NCBI GenBank assembly: GCA_000967895.1
Contig: FO203512.1
Coordinates: forward strand, 2,069,350-2,133,349
Direction of reading: 5' to 3'
DNA from: Oleispira antarctica RB-8
Lineage (GTDB): Bacteria; Pseudomonadota; Gammaproteobacteria; Pseudomonadales; Oceanobacteraceae
DNA length: 64,000 bases
A model generated the notes under the pieces. The model made no database searches and was not told the DNA's origin. It worked only from the letters and a program-made list of their open reading frames with translations. Within the stretch, counting starts at the first letter, position 1, and each line of letters begins with the position of its first letter. Below are positions 53,270 to 63,077 of this stretch, piece by piece. The position numbers were made by a program, and so were the translations under genes.

Positions 53270-54273
53270 CGGTTAGCACCTATCGGCTCAATGCCGTATA
53301 GCGCGAGGTGCTTTAAGCACACATCACGATGCACATCACCCACATTGGGTTTTATTTCTAGTTGTGGCAGTTTAATGCCATAAGCACGACCTTCTTGCTC
53401 TGCTTGCAGTACCCAACCGGTCAAGTGCGATAGCCTTTCTTCAACACCCATGCCTTGTAAGCTAAACCAATCTAACCACTGCATACTCAGTTGCTGATTA
53501 TCGTATTCTTTGCTTAGCAAGCCCTTGCCTTTTGCTAAATATTTCCAAGCAACGTGCTTTAAAGAGTCGCCTGTGCGGTAGTTGCGCAGACCGATAAATT
53601 CATCATTGCCAATGTTCAAATTTGCATCAGTCGGCATCTCATCGCCCTCACCTAAGCTGGCAATAAAAGGCGTGATAATCGGCTTAGGATAAACAATGCC
53701 CGGTGTTTTTAATTTCAACCAAGTCCAGCTTTTATAAAAACCAAAAGGGAATCGAGTTTCAATACGCAGTCGAGGCGTTTCCAAATAGCCACGCTGGGGT
53801 AATTTAAAAGGAATTCGAATTTCTTTCTCTTCACTTTCTGCAACATCGGTTATAACCAAACGAGCAGGCTCTTTTTTTGATTTTTTATTTTCAGCTTGAG
53901 TCGGCCAATGAATCATCAAGCCCTGATGATCTCTTTTTTTATCACTCAACCGAATTGGAATCTCAACAAAATTACCACTAAAGCCATTAATGCTCTGACT
54001 CGTACTAATCGTTAAGCCCGACAGGTTTCTATAAGTAAATAACATCGCACTCATCGCGACAGAGAATAACCAGAATGTCAGGCCGTAGATCAAACTGTTT
54101 TGAAAGTTGATCGCTGTAACAAGTAACAACACTAACAAAGCAGCAAACGCCCAACCAACACGAGCAGGCACAATAAAGATAGAGCGTTGCGAGAGTGTAA
54201 CTTTATTGGCTGCAGGAATTCGTCGATCCAGCCAGCGCTGCCAGCGGCGCTGTAACGTATTTAACATAGCCAC
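53266..54273 (-). CDS. DUF58 domain protein
   Basis: 335 aa. Two N-terminal membrane helices (about 38-58, 62-80), then a beta-rich region and the DUF58 core EFIGLRNYRTGDSLKHVAWK with LLSKEYD. DUF58 proteins regularly pair with MoxR ATPases and TgpA. Start GTG 54273 (ATG 54267 is an alternative), four bases after the moxR stop. Confidence 0.92.
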   Translation of the reverse strand: MAMLNTLQRRWQRWLDRRIPAANKVTLSQRSIFIVPARVGWAFAALLVLLLVTAINFQNSLIYGLTFWLFSVAMSAMLFTYRNLSGLTISTSQSINGFSGNFVEIPIRLSDKKRDHQGLMIHWPTQAENKKSKKEPARLVITDVAESEEKEIRIPFKLPQRGYLETPRLRIETRFPFGFYKSWTWLKLKTPGIVYPKPIITPFIASLGEGDEMPTDANLNIGNDEFIGLRNYRTGDSLKHVAWKYLAKGKGLLSKEYDNQQLSMQWLDWFSLQGMGVEERLSHLTGWVLQAEQEGRAYGIKLPQLEIKPNVGDVHRDVCLKHLALYGIEPIGANR

Positions 54274-54276
54274 GTA

Positions 54277-55257
54277 TTAACTCAACACCGCAATGCGTTG
54301 CAATATTTGACTCGACACACCATGCTCACCCTGCTGAGCAGCATCGGCTAATCGATGATCGATGACAGACGACAATACCGCTTGTACATCTTCTGGAATT
54401 AAATGCTCACGCCCATGCAATAAAGCCCAAGCTTTTGCTGCGCGCAATAAACCCAAGCCACCACGAGGAGACAAGCCATAACTGAATCCGCCTTCGTAAC
54501 GGGTAAAATGGATAATGCGCTGAATGTATTCTAAAACAGTCGAAGACGCATGAACGCCCTCGACCTTTTGTTGCAAAGCCTTAAGCTCATCCAACTCAAT
54601 GACCTGCTTAAGCTGATCCGCAAGCTGACGACGATCAACTCCCGTTAATAATTCCATTTCAGACTTAGCATCCGGATAACCAATACTAATACGCATCAAA
54701 AATCGGTCAAGTTGAGACTCCGGCAGCGGAAACGTGCCCGATTGAGAAATAGGATTTTGGGTCGCGATCACAAAAAAGGGAGAAGGCAATTGACGTGTTT
54801 CGCCCTCAATAGTCACCTGGCCTTCCTCCATCGCCTCTAACAAAGCGCTCTGTGCTTTAGGTGTCGCGCGATTAATCTCATCAGCTAAGACCAGTTGGCT
54901 AAAAATAGGCCCCGGGTGAAAGCGAAAAGTACCCTGTTGCTCACCGCTAATACTCGCTTCTTTCTCGAAAATACTCACACCTAAAATATCCGCAGGCAGG
55001 ATATCGCTGGTAAATTGAATACGACTGTAACCAAGCCCCAGTGCTTTCGCTAACGCGTGAGACAGCGTGGTTTTACCCATTCCCGGCAAGTCTTCGATGA
55101 GCAAGTGCCCTTTGGCTAATAAGCAAGCAATGGCGAGCTTAATTTGCGGCTCCTTGCCTAAAATAACGTTATTCAATACATCCAATAACGATTGAACCGT
55201 TTTTTTCGTGGACGATTTTGTAAGTTCTGAGGTCGATTTTATAAATAGGGAAGACAT
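54277..55257 (-). CDS. MoxR-family AAA+ ATPase
   Basis: 326 aa from ATG 55257; the frame extends to 55380 but the extension is hydrophobic and has no family counterpart. Walker A EDLPGMGKTTLSHALAKAL, Walker B LVLADEINRATPKAQSALLEAMEEGQV, sensor 1 FFVIATQNP, and YGLSPRGGLGLL. MoxR ATPases act as chaperones for the DUF58/TgpA-type partners encoded next to them. First gene of the three-gene cassette. Confidence 0.94.
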   Translation of the reverse strand: MSSLFIKSTSELTKSSTKKTVQSLLDVLNNVILGKEPQIKLAIACLLAKGHLLIEDLPGMGKTTLSHALAKALGLGYSRIQFTSDILPADILGVSIFEKEASISGEQQGTFRFHPGPIFSQLVLADEINRATPKAQSALLEAMEEGQVTIEGETRQLPSPFFVIATQNPISQSGTFPLPESQLDRFLMRISIGYPDAKSEMELLTGVDRRQLADQLKQVIELDELKALQQKVEGVHASSTVLEYIQRIIHFTRYEGGFSYGLSPRGGLGLLRAAKAWALLHGREHLIPEDVQAVLSSVIDHRLADAAQQGEHGVSSQILQRIAVLS

Positions 55258-55366
55258 TCGATTTGGCTCGTTGTAGATTCTAAATAGAGAGTCCACAAAG
55301 GTAGCAAGGTTCCGCAGAAGAGAAAAGGTAAGGCCAACATATAACAGAAAAGAATAAACAAAATGA

Positions 55367-55397
55367 GCGGTTAACCACATCCAACGTCGTTAACCGC
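55367..55397. terminator. Hairpin between manC and moxR
   Basis: Perfect 9-bp arms GCGGTTAAC (55367-55375) and GTTAACCGC (55389-55397) with a 13-base loop; ten bases past the manC stop. On the minus strand it is followed by TCATTTTGTTT. A palindrome AACCGCGGTT overlaps the right arm. Confidence 0.5.
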
Positions 55398-55406
55398 GGT
55401 TGAGAC

Positions 55407-56882
55407 TTATGCGCGGCCGTACTTATCCTCAAACCGCACAATGTCATCCTCACCCAAGTACGACCCGCTTTGCACCTCGATCATTTCCAAAGGCAAAACC
55501 CCAGGATTTTCAAGCGCATGCACTTGACCAATCGGAATGTAAGTCGACTCATTCTCAGCCACCAAAAAGGTCTTATCGCCATTGGTTACCTTAGCAGTGC
55601 CGGATACTACGATCCAATGTTCAGCACGATGATGATGCATTTGCACAGAAAGCTTAGCCCCAGGCTTAACCGTAATGCGCTTCACTTGATAACGCTCACC
55701 GCTATCAATTGAATCATAAATCCCCCAAGGGCGATAAACCATGCGATGCTGATGATGCTGAGTGCGCCCAGACGCCTTAATCTGCGACACAATCTTTTTA
55801 ATATCTTGTACTTTGTCTTTATTAGCGACCAATAAAGCATCGGGTGTATCAACAATCACTAAGTTTTCAACTCCCAGTGTTGCAATTAAACGCCCTGACC
55901 CGTCATTACCCGCACTGCCGTATACATAGCAGTTCTCACTGCCCTGCAAAATGAAGTTCTTCTCATCCTGCCCAGCCATCACATTGCCTTGCGCGTCTTT
56001 ATCAGCAATTTCCCACAAGGCAGACCAGCTGCCCACATCGCTCCAACCTGCATCCAGCGGTGCAACCACCACCTCACCTTTCGCGGCTAATGGTTCCATA
56101 ACCGCATAATCAACCGACTCATCAGGGCACGCTTCAAACGCTTCTTTATCGATACGAACAAAGTCCAAATCCAGCTGAGTAGACGCCATAGATTTAACGC
56201 AAGCATCATAAATATCAAGACGAAAGTTTTTCAACTCTTCCAAATAGCGATCAGCACGAATCAAGAACATACCACTGTTCCAAAGATAGCCCTCAGCCAC
56301 ATATCTAGCCGCGGTTTCAGCGTCAGGCTTTTCAACAAACTCACTCACACGGCCTAATCTGCCAGAGCTAGTCGTTGCTTTAATATAGCCATAACCTGTT
56401 GCGGGTTCCGTTGGCACGATTCCCAAAGTACCAAACTTACCCGCCTGCACCTCGGGTAATAATGACTTAACACATTGCTGAAATGCCTCAACATCCTCAA
56501 TCACATGATCCGCTGCCAAAACCAATAGCACAGGAAATTCAGTCAACTCATTGCTCGCCGAAGCCAATTTAGCATCTTCAACCGCCTTAATCGCCGCTAA
56601 TCCGATAGCAGGAGCGGTATTACGCCCCGCAGGCTCAAGCAAAATAGACGGAGTCAGTTTTTGCTGGCGCATCTGCTCAGCCACCAAAAAACGATGTTCT
56701 TCATTGCAAATAACCATAGGCGAAATACCATCATCACCGGAAAGTCCATCAAGGCGCGCAGCGGTTTCTTGCAGCATGGTTAAATTCGACGTAAGTGCAA
56801 TAAACTGCTTAGGAAAAGCCGTACGGGAAAGAGGCCATAAACGCGTACCACTACCGCCCGCCATAATTACAGGAATAATCAT
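55407..56882 (-). CDS. manC: Mannose-1-phosphate guanylyltransferase / mannose-6-phosphate isomerase
   Basis: 491-aa bifunctional enzyme producing GDP-mannose. N-terminal nucleotidyltransferase with [19 protein letters not shown] (8-26), the FVEKPD lysine motif, and a C-terminal cupin isomerase domain with [10 protein letters not shown] and [10 protein letters not shown] (metal ligands). GDP-mannose would supply mannose or fucose-type sugars for the polysaccharide genes nearby. Single gene with its own hairpin. Confidence 0.95.
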   Translation of the reverse strand: MIIPVIMAGGSGTRLWPLSRTAFPKQFIALTSNLTMLQETAARLDGLSGDDGISPMVICNEEHRFLVAEQMRQQKLTPSILLEPAGRNTAPAIGLAAIKAVEDAKLASASNELTEFPVLLVLAADHVIEDVEAFQQCVKSLLPEVQAGKFGTLGIVPTEPATGYGYIKATTSSGRLGRVSEFVEKPDAETAARYVAEGYLWNSGMFLIRADRYLEELKNFRLDIYDACVKSMASTQLDLDFVRIDKEAFEACPDESVDYAVMEPLAAKGEVVVAPLDAGWSDVGSWSALWEIADKDAQGNVMAGQDEKNFILQGSENCYVYGSAGNDGSGRLIATLGVENLVIVDTPDALLVANKDKVQDIKKIVSQIKASGRTQHHQHRMVYRPWGIYDSIDSGERYQVKRITVKPGAKLSVQMHHHRAEHWIVVSGTAKVTNGDKTFLVAENESTYIPIGQVHALENPGVLPLEMIEVQSGSYLGEDDIVRFEDKYGRA

Positions 56883-57000
56883 AAAAACCCTTTAAATCTC
56901 AAAAACTTACCCAGCGAAGGTTACATAAAACCCAAACTCACTGAGGCTTATTAAATAACCAAAAATTAATCAAATCTTACCACACCTTTATTGCCTCTCC

Positions 57001-58476
57001 CTAACCTACCGGAACCACAACATCACATCCGAATAAACCCTCAAATTTAGCCTTCAGCGCCGCCTTGGCGTCATCGTCCCCATGAACAATTCTAATCTTT
57101 GAAGGTTTACTCCGCATACGTTTGACAAAATTAACCAAATCCTTCTGATCGGCATGAGCACTATAACCGCCCAGTGTATGAATACTTGCTCGAATATCCA
57201 CCCGCTGCCAGCGCTCACCACTCTGTGCAAATTCAACATAACCTGGGCTGCCTGTTTGCACAAAACGGGGGCCGTATCGCTGAATATCGCGCCCAGGCGT
57301 GCCCTTCGCTTGATACCCAACAAAAATAACATCCGTGCGCTCATCGGGCAGCAGCTCTTGCAAATAGTTTTGCATGCGCCCACCGGCACACATACCACTG
57401 GCAGCAATAACAATCGCTGCGCGCCCACTGTCTTTCAAATGGCCCAATAATTTCTCATGCTCTTGATGGGAATCGACAGTCATCAGCTGTTCAAATGATA
57501 AAGGGTGTCGACCACTCGCGACTTTACGCTGAGCCTCTTTATCCCATAAATATTTCAACGCCTTATAATGCTCGGTAAAACCCGATGCCAGTGGAGAGTC
57601 CACAATGATATCAATATCTTTTAAATGACCAGCATGAATCATCGTTTCTATTTCATAAAGTAGCTCTTGAGTTCGACCGATCGAAAACGCCGGAATCAAA
57701 ATAGTCCCTTTGTTCTCTAAGCAACGCTTAAGCGTTGTTTGTAATAACGCGCGGCGTCTGAATCGACTTTCATGATTACGATCACCATAGGTACTTTCAA
57801 TGACCAGCTCATCACAGCGATACGGCGATTTAGGCGCTGGTAATAAAGGGGAATAAGGTGCGCCCAGGTCCCCAGAAAAAACCACCCGCTTTTTATTAAT
57901 TATTTTATGGCGCGTGTGATTATTGGCATCAAACTCACGAACATCAAACTCGATATAAGCTGAACCTAAAATATGCCCAGCAACCTTAAATTTCGCTTTA
58001 AGCGCTTCCTCAAAGCCCTCAACAACAAACCATTGATCGTAATCAATCGCCACAAGCTGGCTGTTAAAACGCTTCATTACAGACCGTATAATCGAGCGAT
58101 TACGCGTAACCCCTACTTTAATTGCATCCTCAATCACCAACGGCAATAACAGCGCTGTCGCTTTCGTTGCATAAATAGGCCCAGTAAACCCTGCCGCCAA
58201 TAAATAAGGAATTCGTCCAACATGATCGATATGACAATGCGTTACCAGCAAAGCCTGCACATCATCAATGGCAAAGTCGATTTGCTTCTGGCTAGCCACT
58301 TCTTGAGAAGAGACCTCCCCACTGTCACGATCAAACGACTCAGCCCCTTGAAACAAACCACAATCAACCAGAACGGAACGCGCCTCATGATTAGAAAATA
58401 AAGACCCATCAAGTGACAGCTGATGGCAAGACCCTGTCACGCCATTGACCGCACCGTGGTGTTTAATATCGTACAT
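57001..58476 (-). CDS. MBL-fold / beta-CASP hydrolase (RNA-processing type)
   Basis: 491 aa. Metallo-beta-lactamase motif THCHIDHVGRIPYLL (HxHxDH), an additional motif around GSAYIEF (about 165), SGDLGAP, the beta-CASP domain with IAASGMCAGGRMQNYL, and the terminal Zn-dependent RNA-specificity segment HTLGGYSAHADQKDL. Members are RNA nucleases related to CPSF-73. ATG 58476 with GGAG about seven bases upstream decides the start; the frame runs to 58491. Confidence 0.92.
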   Translation of the reverse strand: MYDIKHHGAVNGVTGSCHQLSLDGSLFSNHEARSVLVDCGLFQGAESFDRDSGEVSSQEVASQKQIDFAIDDVQALLVTHCHIDHVGRIPYLLAAGFTGPIYATKATALLLPLVIEDAIKVGVTRNRSIIRSVMKRFNSQLVAIDYDQWFVVEGFEEALKAKFKVAGHILGSAYIEFDVREFDANNHTRHKIINKKRVVFSGDLGAPYSPLLPAPKSPYRCDELVIESTYGDRNHESRFRRRALLQTTLKRCLENKGTILIPAFSIGRTQELLYEIETMIHAGHLKDIDIIVDSPLASGFTEHYKALKYLWDKEAQRKVASGRHPLSFEQLMTVDSHQEHEKLLGHLKDSGRAAIVIAASGMCAGGRMQNYLQELLPDERTDVIFVGYQAKGTPGRDIQRYGPRFVQTGSPGYVEFAQSGERWQRVDIRASIHTLGGYSAHADQKDLVNFVKRMRSKPSKIRIVHGDDDAKAALKAKFEGLFGCDVVVPVG

Positions 58477-58833
58477 CCATGCACTCCACAAATAACAACT
58501 GAATAAACGGATTATAATAAGGCCCTAAAAAAGAGAAACCAAACCAACGCCTACTCAAATCCAACTAAATCATGAGAAATCGCGATTTTACCGCAATTAC
58601 ATCAACCTCAAAGAAGGATGCACACCGCAACAGTGCGTCAATTTAACAACAAAATACACAAGATCAATCTCTCGAAAAGACGTCAAATTATCAGCGCAAT
58701 TACTCATACTTACGTCTATGTAATCAAGTGTTGTAGTTTATATTCAATTTTGAACAGACGATAAACAAACGAAAAAAAATCACCTAATATCTCATTATCA
58801 GAACGATTAAGCAGAGACAGGCAAGGGTGAATT
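58477..58833. promoter_or_regulatory. Divergent intergenic region
   Basis: 357 bp, AT-rich, no gene. It separates the MBL hydrolase from the PagL-like gene and must hold both promoters. I saw no clear operator or hairpin. Confidence 0.4.
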
Positions 58834-59436
58834 ATGAGAGTAATGAGTGTTATAGCGGTTATCGCATCATTATTAGTAGGTACAATTGCAACGACATCAA
58901 GCGCATCAGCTTACGAGGCAAAATTGCCAAATATGCCGATAAAACGCTACTTGAACAATATGTACTTAGATCATACATTAGGCTTCCGTATCGGAACTCC
59001 AACAACCCAACAGAACATTGTGATCGATAGCAAAGAGGTTTACGTTCAGAAAGAACTAAGCATGCTAAGTGTTGGCTTAATGATGCCATCCATTGAGGTC
59101 GCAATTGCTCAGCTTAATGGCGGCGTTGACCATGGTTACAATTACAGCATTGGGCCTTCGTATTCTATCCCTTTAACAGGCTTTGCTAGCCGTTTGAGAT
59201 TGACAGCCCACACCAAAGTTCACTGGTTAACTAAGCATGAATTTTCAAATGAAGATGGATCAAGCACCAAGCGCTATGGTGGCCCAGTACAGTTCACCTA
59301 TGCAGTAGGCGGCAAATATCAAATTGAAAAGAATACTTATGTAGAATATAACTGGCAGCACATGTCGAACGGCGACCGTTACGACTACAACCCAGCGTTA
59401 GAAACACACAACCTAACCGTCGGCGTGAATTTCTAA
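58834..59436 (+). CDS. PagL-like acyloxyacyl hydrolase (lipid A 3-O-deacylase)
   Basis: 200-aa outer-membrane protein with a signal peptide (about 1-26, ends SASA). The C-terminal part reads WQHMSNGDRYDYNPALETHNL and has the catalytic triad pattern of PagL: His176, Ser178 and Glu190. The spacings (two and twelve residues) equal those of His126, Ser128 and Glu140 of Pseudomonas PagL. The C-terminus is Phe (VGVNF), typical of barrel proteins. It would remove the 3-linked acyl chain of lipid A. Stands alone between MBL and kpsS. Confidence 0.75.
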   Translation: MRVMSVIAVIASLLVGTIATTSSASAYEAKLPNMPIKRYLNNMYLDHTLGFRIGTPTTQQNIVIDSKEVYVQKELSMLSVGLMMPSIEVAIAQLNGGVDHGYNYSIGPSYSIPLTGFASRLRLTAHTKVHWLTKHEFSNEDGSSTKRYGGPVQFTYAVGGKYQIEKNTYVEYNWQHMSNGDRYDYNPALETHNLTVGVNF

Positions 59437-59457
59437 CAAGGCAATTTAAAAAGTCTT

Positions 59458-60654
59458 TTAAAGTACCGTAATATTGCCCCGCGCACCCATCTCAGCAATC
59501 ACCGCATCAATAGTCAGGGCATGTTTACGGTAATAACTACCGTTGACCTGCCCATGATGAATCAAGAAATTCCGCAAACGTAGAAACAGCTCATAATCAA
59601 TCTCTTCTGGCTGCTGCCAAAATTCCTTCAGCGACTGTTGACTGCACAACCCCTTGATATCATAAAACGCATCGCCCATCACTTTGACAGAAGCTTTATG
59701 ATAAAAAGCCGATAACGCCGTCGTGCTATTAATGGTGATAACGCCTTTTGCGCAACTTAGTAGTGTCGGCAAATGCTGATCATGGCAATATTCCACTCGA
59801 CCAAGCAACCCTAATTCATTCGCCAGCGAAGAAATTAACGCCTTATAATTACAATGTCCACGATCCATAGGGTGATGCTTAAAAACGATAATGTCCTCTT
59901 TACAGCCGTGCTCTGCAAAAGAAACCATCAACTCACGAATAAAATCTTCCATTTTCTCGTAAGGTGAATGAAATTGAATTTGTGCATCATTAAACACCTG
60001 TAGCGGCACCAAAAAATAACGACCACTGTGCTGCTTAAGTAAACGCCGTTGAACACAAGACTCTGTTAGCTTATAAAGATAATTCCGCCCCAGAGCTCTC
60101 AGCCAGCAGCTCGCCTCATTCAAAGGAGAAAAAGAACGGTGATGCTGATAATGAGGAAACTTTGATCGCCTTAAATAGGCGGTATTATAATAAAGCGAAC
60201 AATAGCGAGCACGATTCATTAACGTTCCGCCCACTACATTCTCGGGTTCAATCTCCTTATCTTGCCACTCAGGTAAGCCGTCAAACGCAATTTCTGAATA
60301 GCCATTAACGCCGTTAAACTCAAAGGTCAAATGATTAGGGCGAATATAGCCCTCTTCAAACGCATAAAAACGCAACCCTAGTTCAGCCGCTACCCTTTTG
60401 GCCGCGCGGTGATACCGACGGCAATCGCCATAAACACAAATAGAGCCAATACCGTTGGCACGAATAAACTGACGTAAAAACTCAGGCCACTCAAATTCTG
60501 TGCCCGTAAATGCTGTCGCACCAATGCCACGGCTATACCATTCATCACCACCATTAAAATTGATTTTAAAAGCGTCAATACCATTATCCCTAAGCTTGCA
60601 AATTAGCTTACGGAAGAATGGTCCCATTGGACCCTGTAAGAATAAAACAGCCAC
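59458..60654 (-). CDS. kpsS: Capsule Kdo transferase KpsS
   Basis: 398 aa, capsule polysaccharide biosynthesis family. LFLQGPMGPFFRKL at the N-terminus, then FEEGYIRPNHLTFE and a GT99-type C-terminal half with VFKHHPMDRGH and ITINSTTALSA. KpsS adds the first beta-Kdo to lysophosphatidylglycerol in group 2 capsules. GTG start with an AGGG upstream; eight bases after kpsC. Confidence 0.92.
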   Translation of the reverse strand: MAVLFLQGPMGPFFRKLICKLRDNGIDAFKINFNGGDEWYSRGIGATAFTGTEFEWPEFLRQFIRANGIGSICVYGDCRRYHRAAKRVAAELGLRFYAFEEGYIRPNHLTFEFNGVNGYSEIAFDGLPEWQDKEIEPENVVGGTLMNRARYCSLYYNTAYLRRSKFPHYQHHRSFSPLNEASCWLRALGRNYLYKLTESCVQRRLLKQHSGRYFLVPLQVFNDAQIQFHSPYEKMEDFIRELMVSFAEHGCKEDIIVFKHHPMDRGHCNYKALISSLANELGLLGRVEYCHDQHLPTLLSCAKGVITINSTTALSAFYHKASVKVMGDAFYDIKGLCSQQSLKEFWQQPEEIDYELFLRLRNFLIHHGQVNGSYYRKHALTIDAVIAEMGARGNITVL

Positions 60655-60662
60655 AAATAACC

Positions 60663-62924
60663 CTAAAAAAAATACGTATCAATAAAATACTTAAACTTCC
60701 GGCATTGTCTTGCCAGCCAGTTACTTCTTAAAGCCTCCATGCTCGAAACCTCGCGCTGATGGGCTAAAAACGCCACCGTTTGCTCAGGTCCCGTCAAATA
60801 TCCTGTACTCCAATCCACATAACGCGAATACTCAATCATTGCGCCATACACCAAATCATCCAAACTCAGTGCTTTCTCTTCAGCCCTACGCCTGCTAGGT
60901 AAGACCAGCTTGTCGGTTGTTAACCCCCAGCCCGCATAAAAGGGCGAGCCATACACGGTTACCGCCTTTTGACGCAATAACGCTTCAAACCCCGTCAGCG
61001 ACGTTAATGTACATACTCGGTCTGCACAGGCTAATAGGCTGTCCATGTCGATATCCGCCAAATAGACATCTGCAAACTTGATCGCGGCCGACTCACCCAA
61101 CGCTCCTGGGCGAACCCCAGAATACACATCAGGATGTTCTTTGAAAATAATAAATGCCTCAGGGTAATCAGTCCGAACCTGAGCCAGCAGCGCAATATTG
61201 GTTTTAATATCCCCCAAACTGCAAGCAATCGACAAGTCATTTTCAAACTGCCCTGGCACAACAATAATCTCACGCTCTACAGTACTCTTTATATTACCCT
61301 TTATAATATCTACTGTAGGATCGTTCTTGGCTCCCTTGACGCAATTTTGAGCACTGGTTCTTAAACGCGCCAATAACGCAGCAGAATCTTGCGGACAACC
61401 CACGTTATACTTAGTAATCGCTAAGCGCTTAATGTTCGCAATCAGCGCTTGTGCTCTATTCTTCTGCTTATCAGTTAGACTGATCGCATTCAAAATATCG
61501 ATCACATCCGAATTTTCCGACGAATCGTAATACATCCCCTGGCGATCAATAACCAAACACGACGGTCGGCGCAAATCGGCCCCCAAGCCAACAGAGCGTA
61601 AAAAGCCATCCTCCATAAACCAAACTGGCAACGGCAAACGCCCAGCCCATTCAGCACGACTTCGACCCCATAACAAAACCGAGCGACTTTGAACTGAATG
61701 ACGATGATTAGATTTCCGAAGCGACTCAGACTCTTGCGCCAACAAGCGCTCCAGTTTCTTTTCACTCGTAACAAAAACAACAGAGCCCGCTAAGCGTCCT
61801 ACAAATTGCTTTACAAAAGCCCGCTTCCATAATGAAAATCCCACCGCATAACACACCTCAACCGCATTGAGTTCAAACTGCAAAGCCAACCAATCGACGA
61901 CCTCCTCAACCTCACAAAGCGACTGAGTTTCAGGGTGTAAATACGATGGATACTGAATTAAACACGCAAATACAAGCTGAGCCAAGGTAAGCGGTGAACC
62001 TTGCAAAGAATCCCGCCTTGTCAAACGGCGCTCACAAACCTGCTGGTCATGAGTTAAGCCCCAGCCTGCATAAAACGGCATACCAAAACAATGCACCCGC
62101 TTACCGTACAGCAAAGCCTCAAAACCCAGTTGCGACGTCACCACATACACATCCGTCACTTTATTCATAAGCTCAGATATTGAATAATCGCCGGTCAATA
62201 AATATACATTATCAGTCGACAAATCCAATAACTGATCGGCAGTAAAATGCCCTCGCTTTCCCAGCCCGCCGGCGATCAATACATCAGGATGGGTTTTGAT
62301 AATAATGGGCTTACCTGGGTGCTCAGTCATCGCGGCCTGCAACATCTGCTGAAACGAATCGGCCGATGCAAGCCCAGAAACAATCGATTGATCCCCTGCC
62401 GTTTGATCGACCAATAATATACAATCAGAAGCCAACCCGCTCAGCCACTGGGGCAACGCCGCGCGAGCATGATTGTATTTAGAAATGCCATGAGCCGTAA
62501 TGTTTTTAATTAATGCTTCTGCGCGCGCAATATCAGCGACAGAAAATTCTGCGGACATATCAGTGCAAGTTTTTATCGATAAGCATAACTGCTCTAGACG
62601 CGAAGGAGAGCGAGCATCATAATAAATACCGATATCGTCTTTAATTAACGACAAACGATTTTTATCAGCAGACGGATGCCCTAAGTAACCAATAAAACCA
62701 TCTTCCAGACACAGATAAGGCATATCTTGCTTACGAGCAAACAACTGAGCTTTTCTAGTATTGGGCTTGCCTCCCCAGCCAACAACAACGTCATCAGCAG
62801 CTACTTTTAATAGAGGGCGAATTTTTTTTACAGAGCAGCCAGGGAAAAAAAGGGAAAGCTGCTTATTAGAAGTAATTCCATGGGACGAAGACCACAATGC
62901 TTTACTAACTGTTTTACCGTCCAT
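60663..62924 (-). CDS. kpsC: Capsule Kdo transferase KpsC
   Basis: 753 aa with two homologous glycosyltransferase halves, as in KpsC. First half: WGGKPNTRKAQLFAR, LEDGFIGYLG and the HPD-type IIKTHPDVL with VTSQLGFEALLYGKRVHCFG. Second half: FMEDGFLRSVGLG, IIFKEHPDVYSGVR and LTSLTGFEALLRQKAVTVYG. KpsC extends the poly-Kdo linker begun by KpsS. ATG 62924 (M9 of the open frame from 62948) is chosen; evidence is limited. Confidence 0.93.
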   Translation of the reverse strand: MDGKTVSKALWSSSHGITSNKQLSLFFPGCSVKKIRPLLKVAADDVVVGWGGKPNTRKAQLFARKQDMPYLCLEDGFIGYLGHPSADKNRLSLIKDDIGIYYDARSPSRLEQLCLSIKTCTDMSAEFSVADIARAEALIKNITAHGISKYNHARAALPQWLSGLASDCILLVDQTAGDQSIVSGLASADSFQQMLQAAMTEHPGKPIIIKTHPDVLIAGGLGKRGHFTADQLLDLSTDNVYLLTGDYSISELMNKVTDVYVVTSQLGFEALLYGKRVHCFGMPFYAGWGLTHDQQVCERRLTRRDSLQGSPLTLAQLVFACLIQYPSYLHPETQSLCEVEEVVDWLALQFELNAVEVCYAVGFSLWKRAFVKQFVGRLAGSVVFVTSEKKLERLLAQESESLRKSNHRHSVQSRSVLLWGRSRAEWAGRLPLPVWFMEDGFLRSVGLGADLRRPSCLVIDRQGMYYDSSENSDVIDILNAISLTDKQKNRAQALIANIKRLAITKYNVGCPQDSAALLARLRTSAQNCVKGAKNDPTVDIIKGNIKSTVEREIIVVPGQFENDLSIACSLGDIKTNIALLAQVRTDYPEAFIIFKEHPDVYSGVRPGALGESAAIKFADVYLADIDMDSLLACADRVCTLTSLTGFEALLRQKAVTVYGSPFYAGWGLTTDKLVLPSRRRAEEKALSLDDLVYGAMIEYSRYVDWSTGYLTGPEQTVAFLAHQREVSSMEALRSNWLARQCRKFKYFIDTYFF

Positions 62925-63077
62925 GACCAACCCAAAATACACAAGCAAAAAGAAATATTAATAAGCCCAGAAGTATACAACAAACGACCTTCAAGGTATT
63001 AGATGCAAATCACAATTAATGAACCCAATAGTAAGTTATAATTGCCAAAATAATTAATCAGAATATCAGGTCATTGA

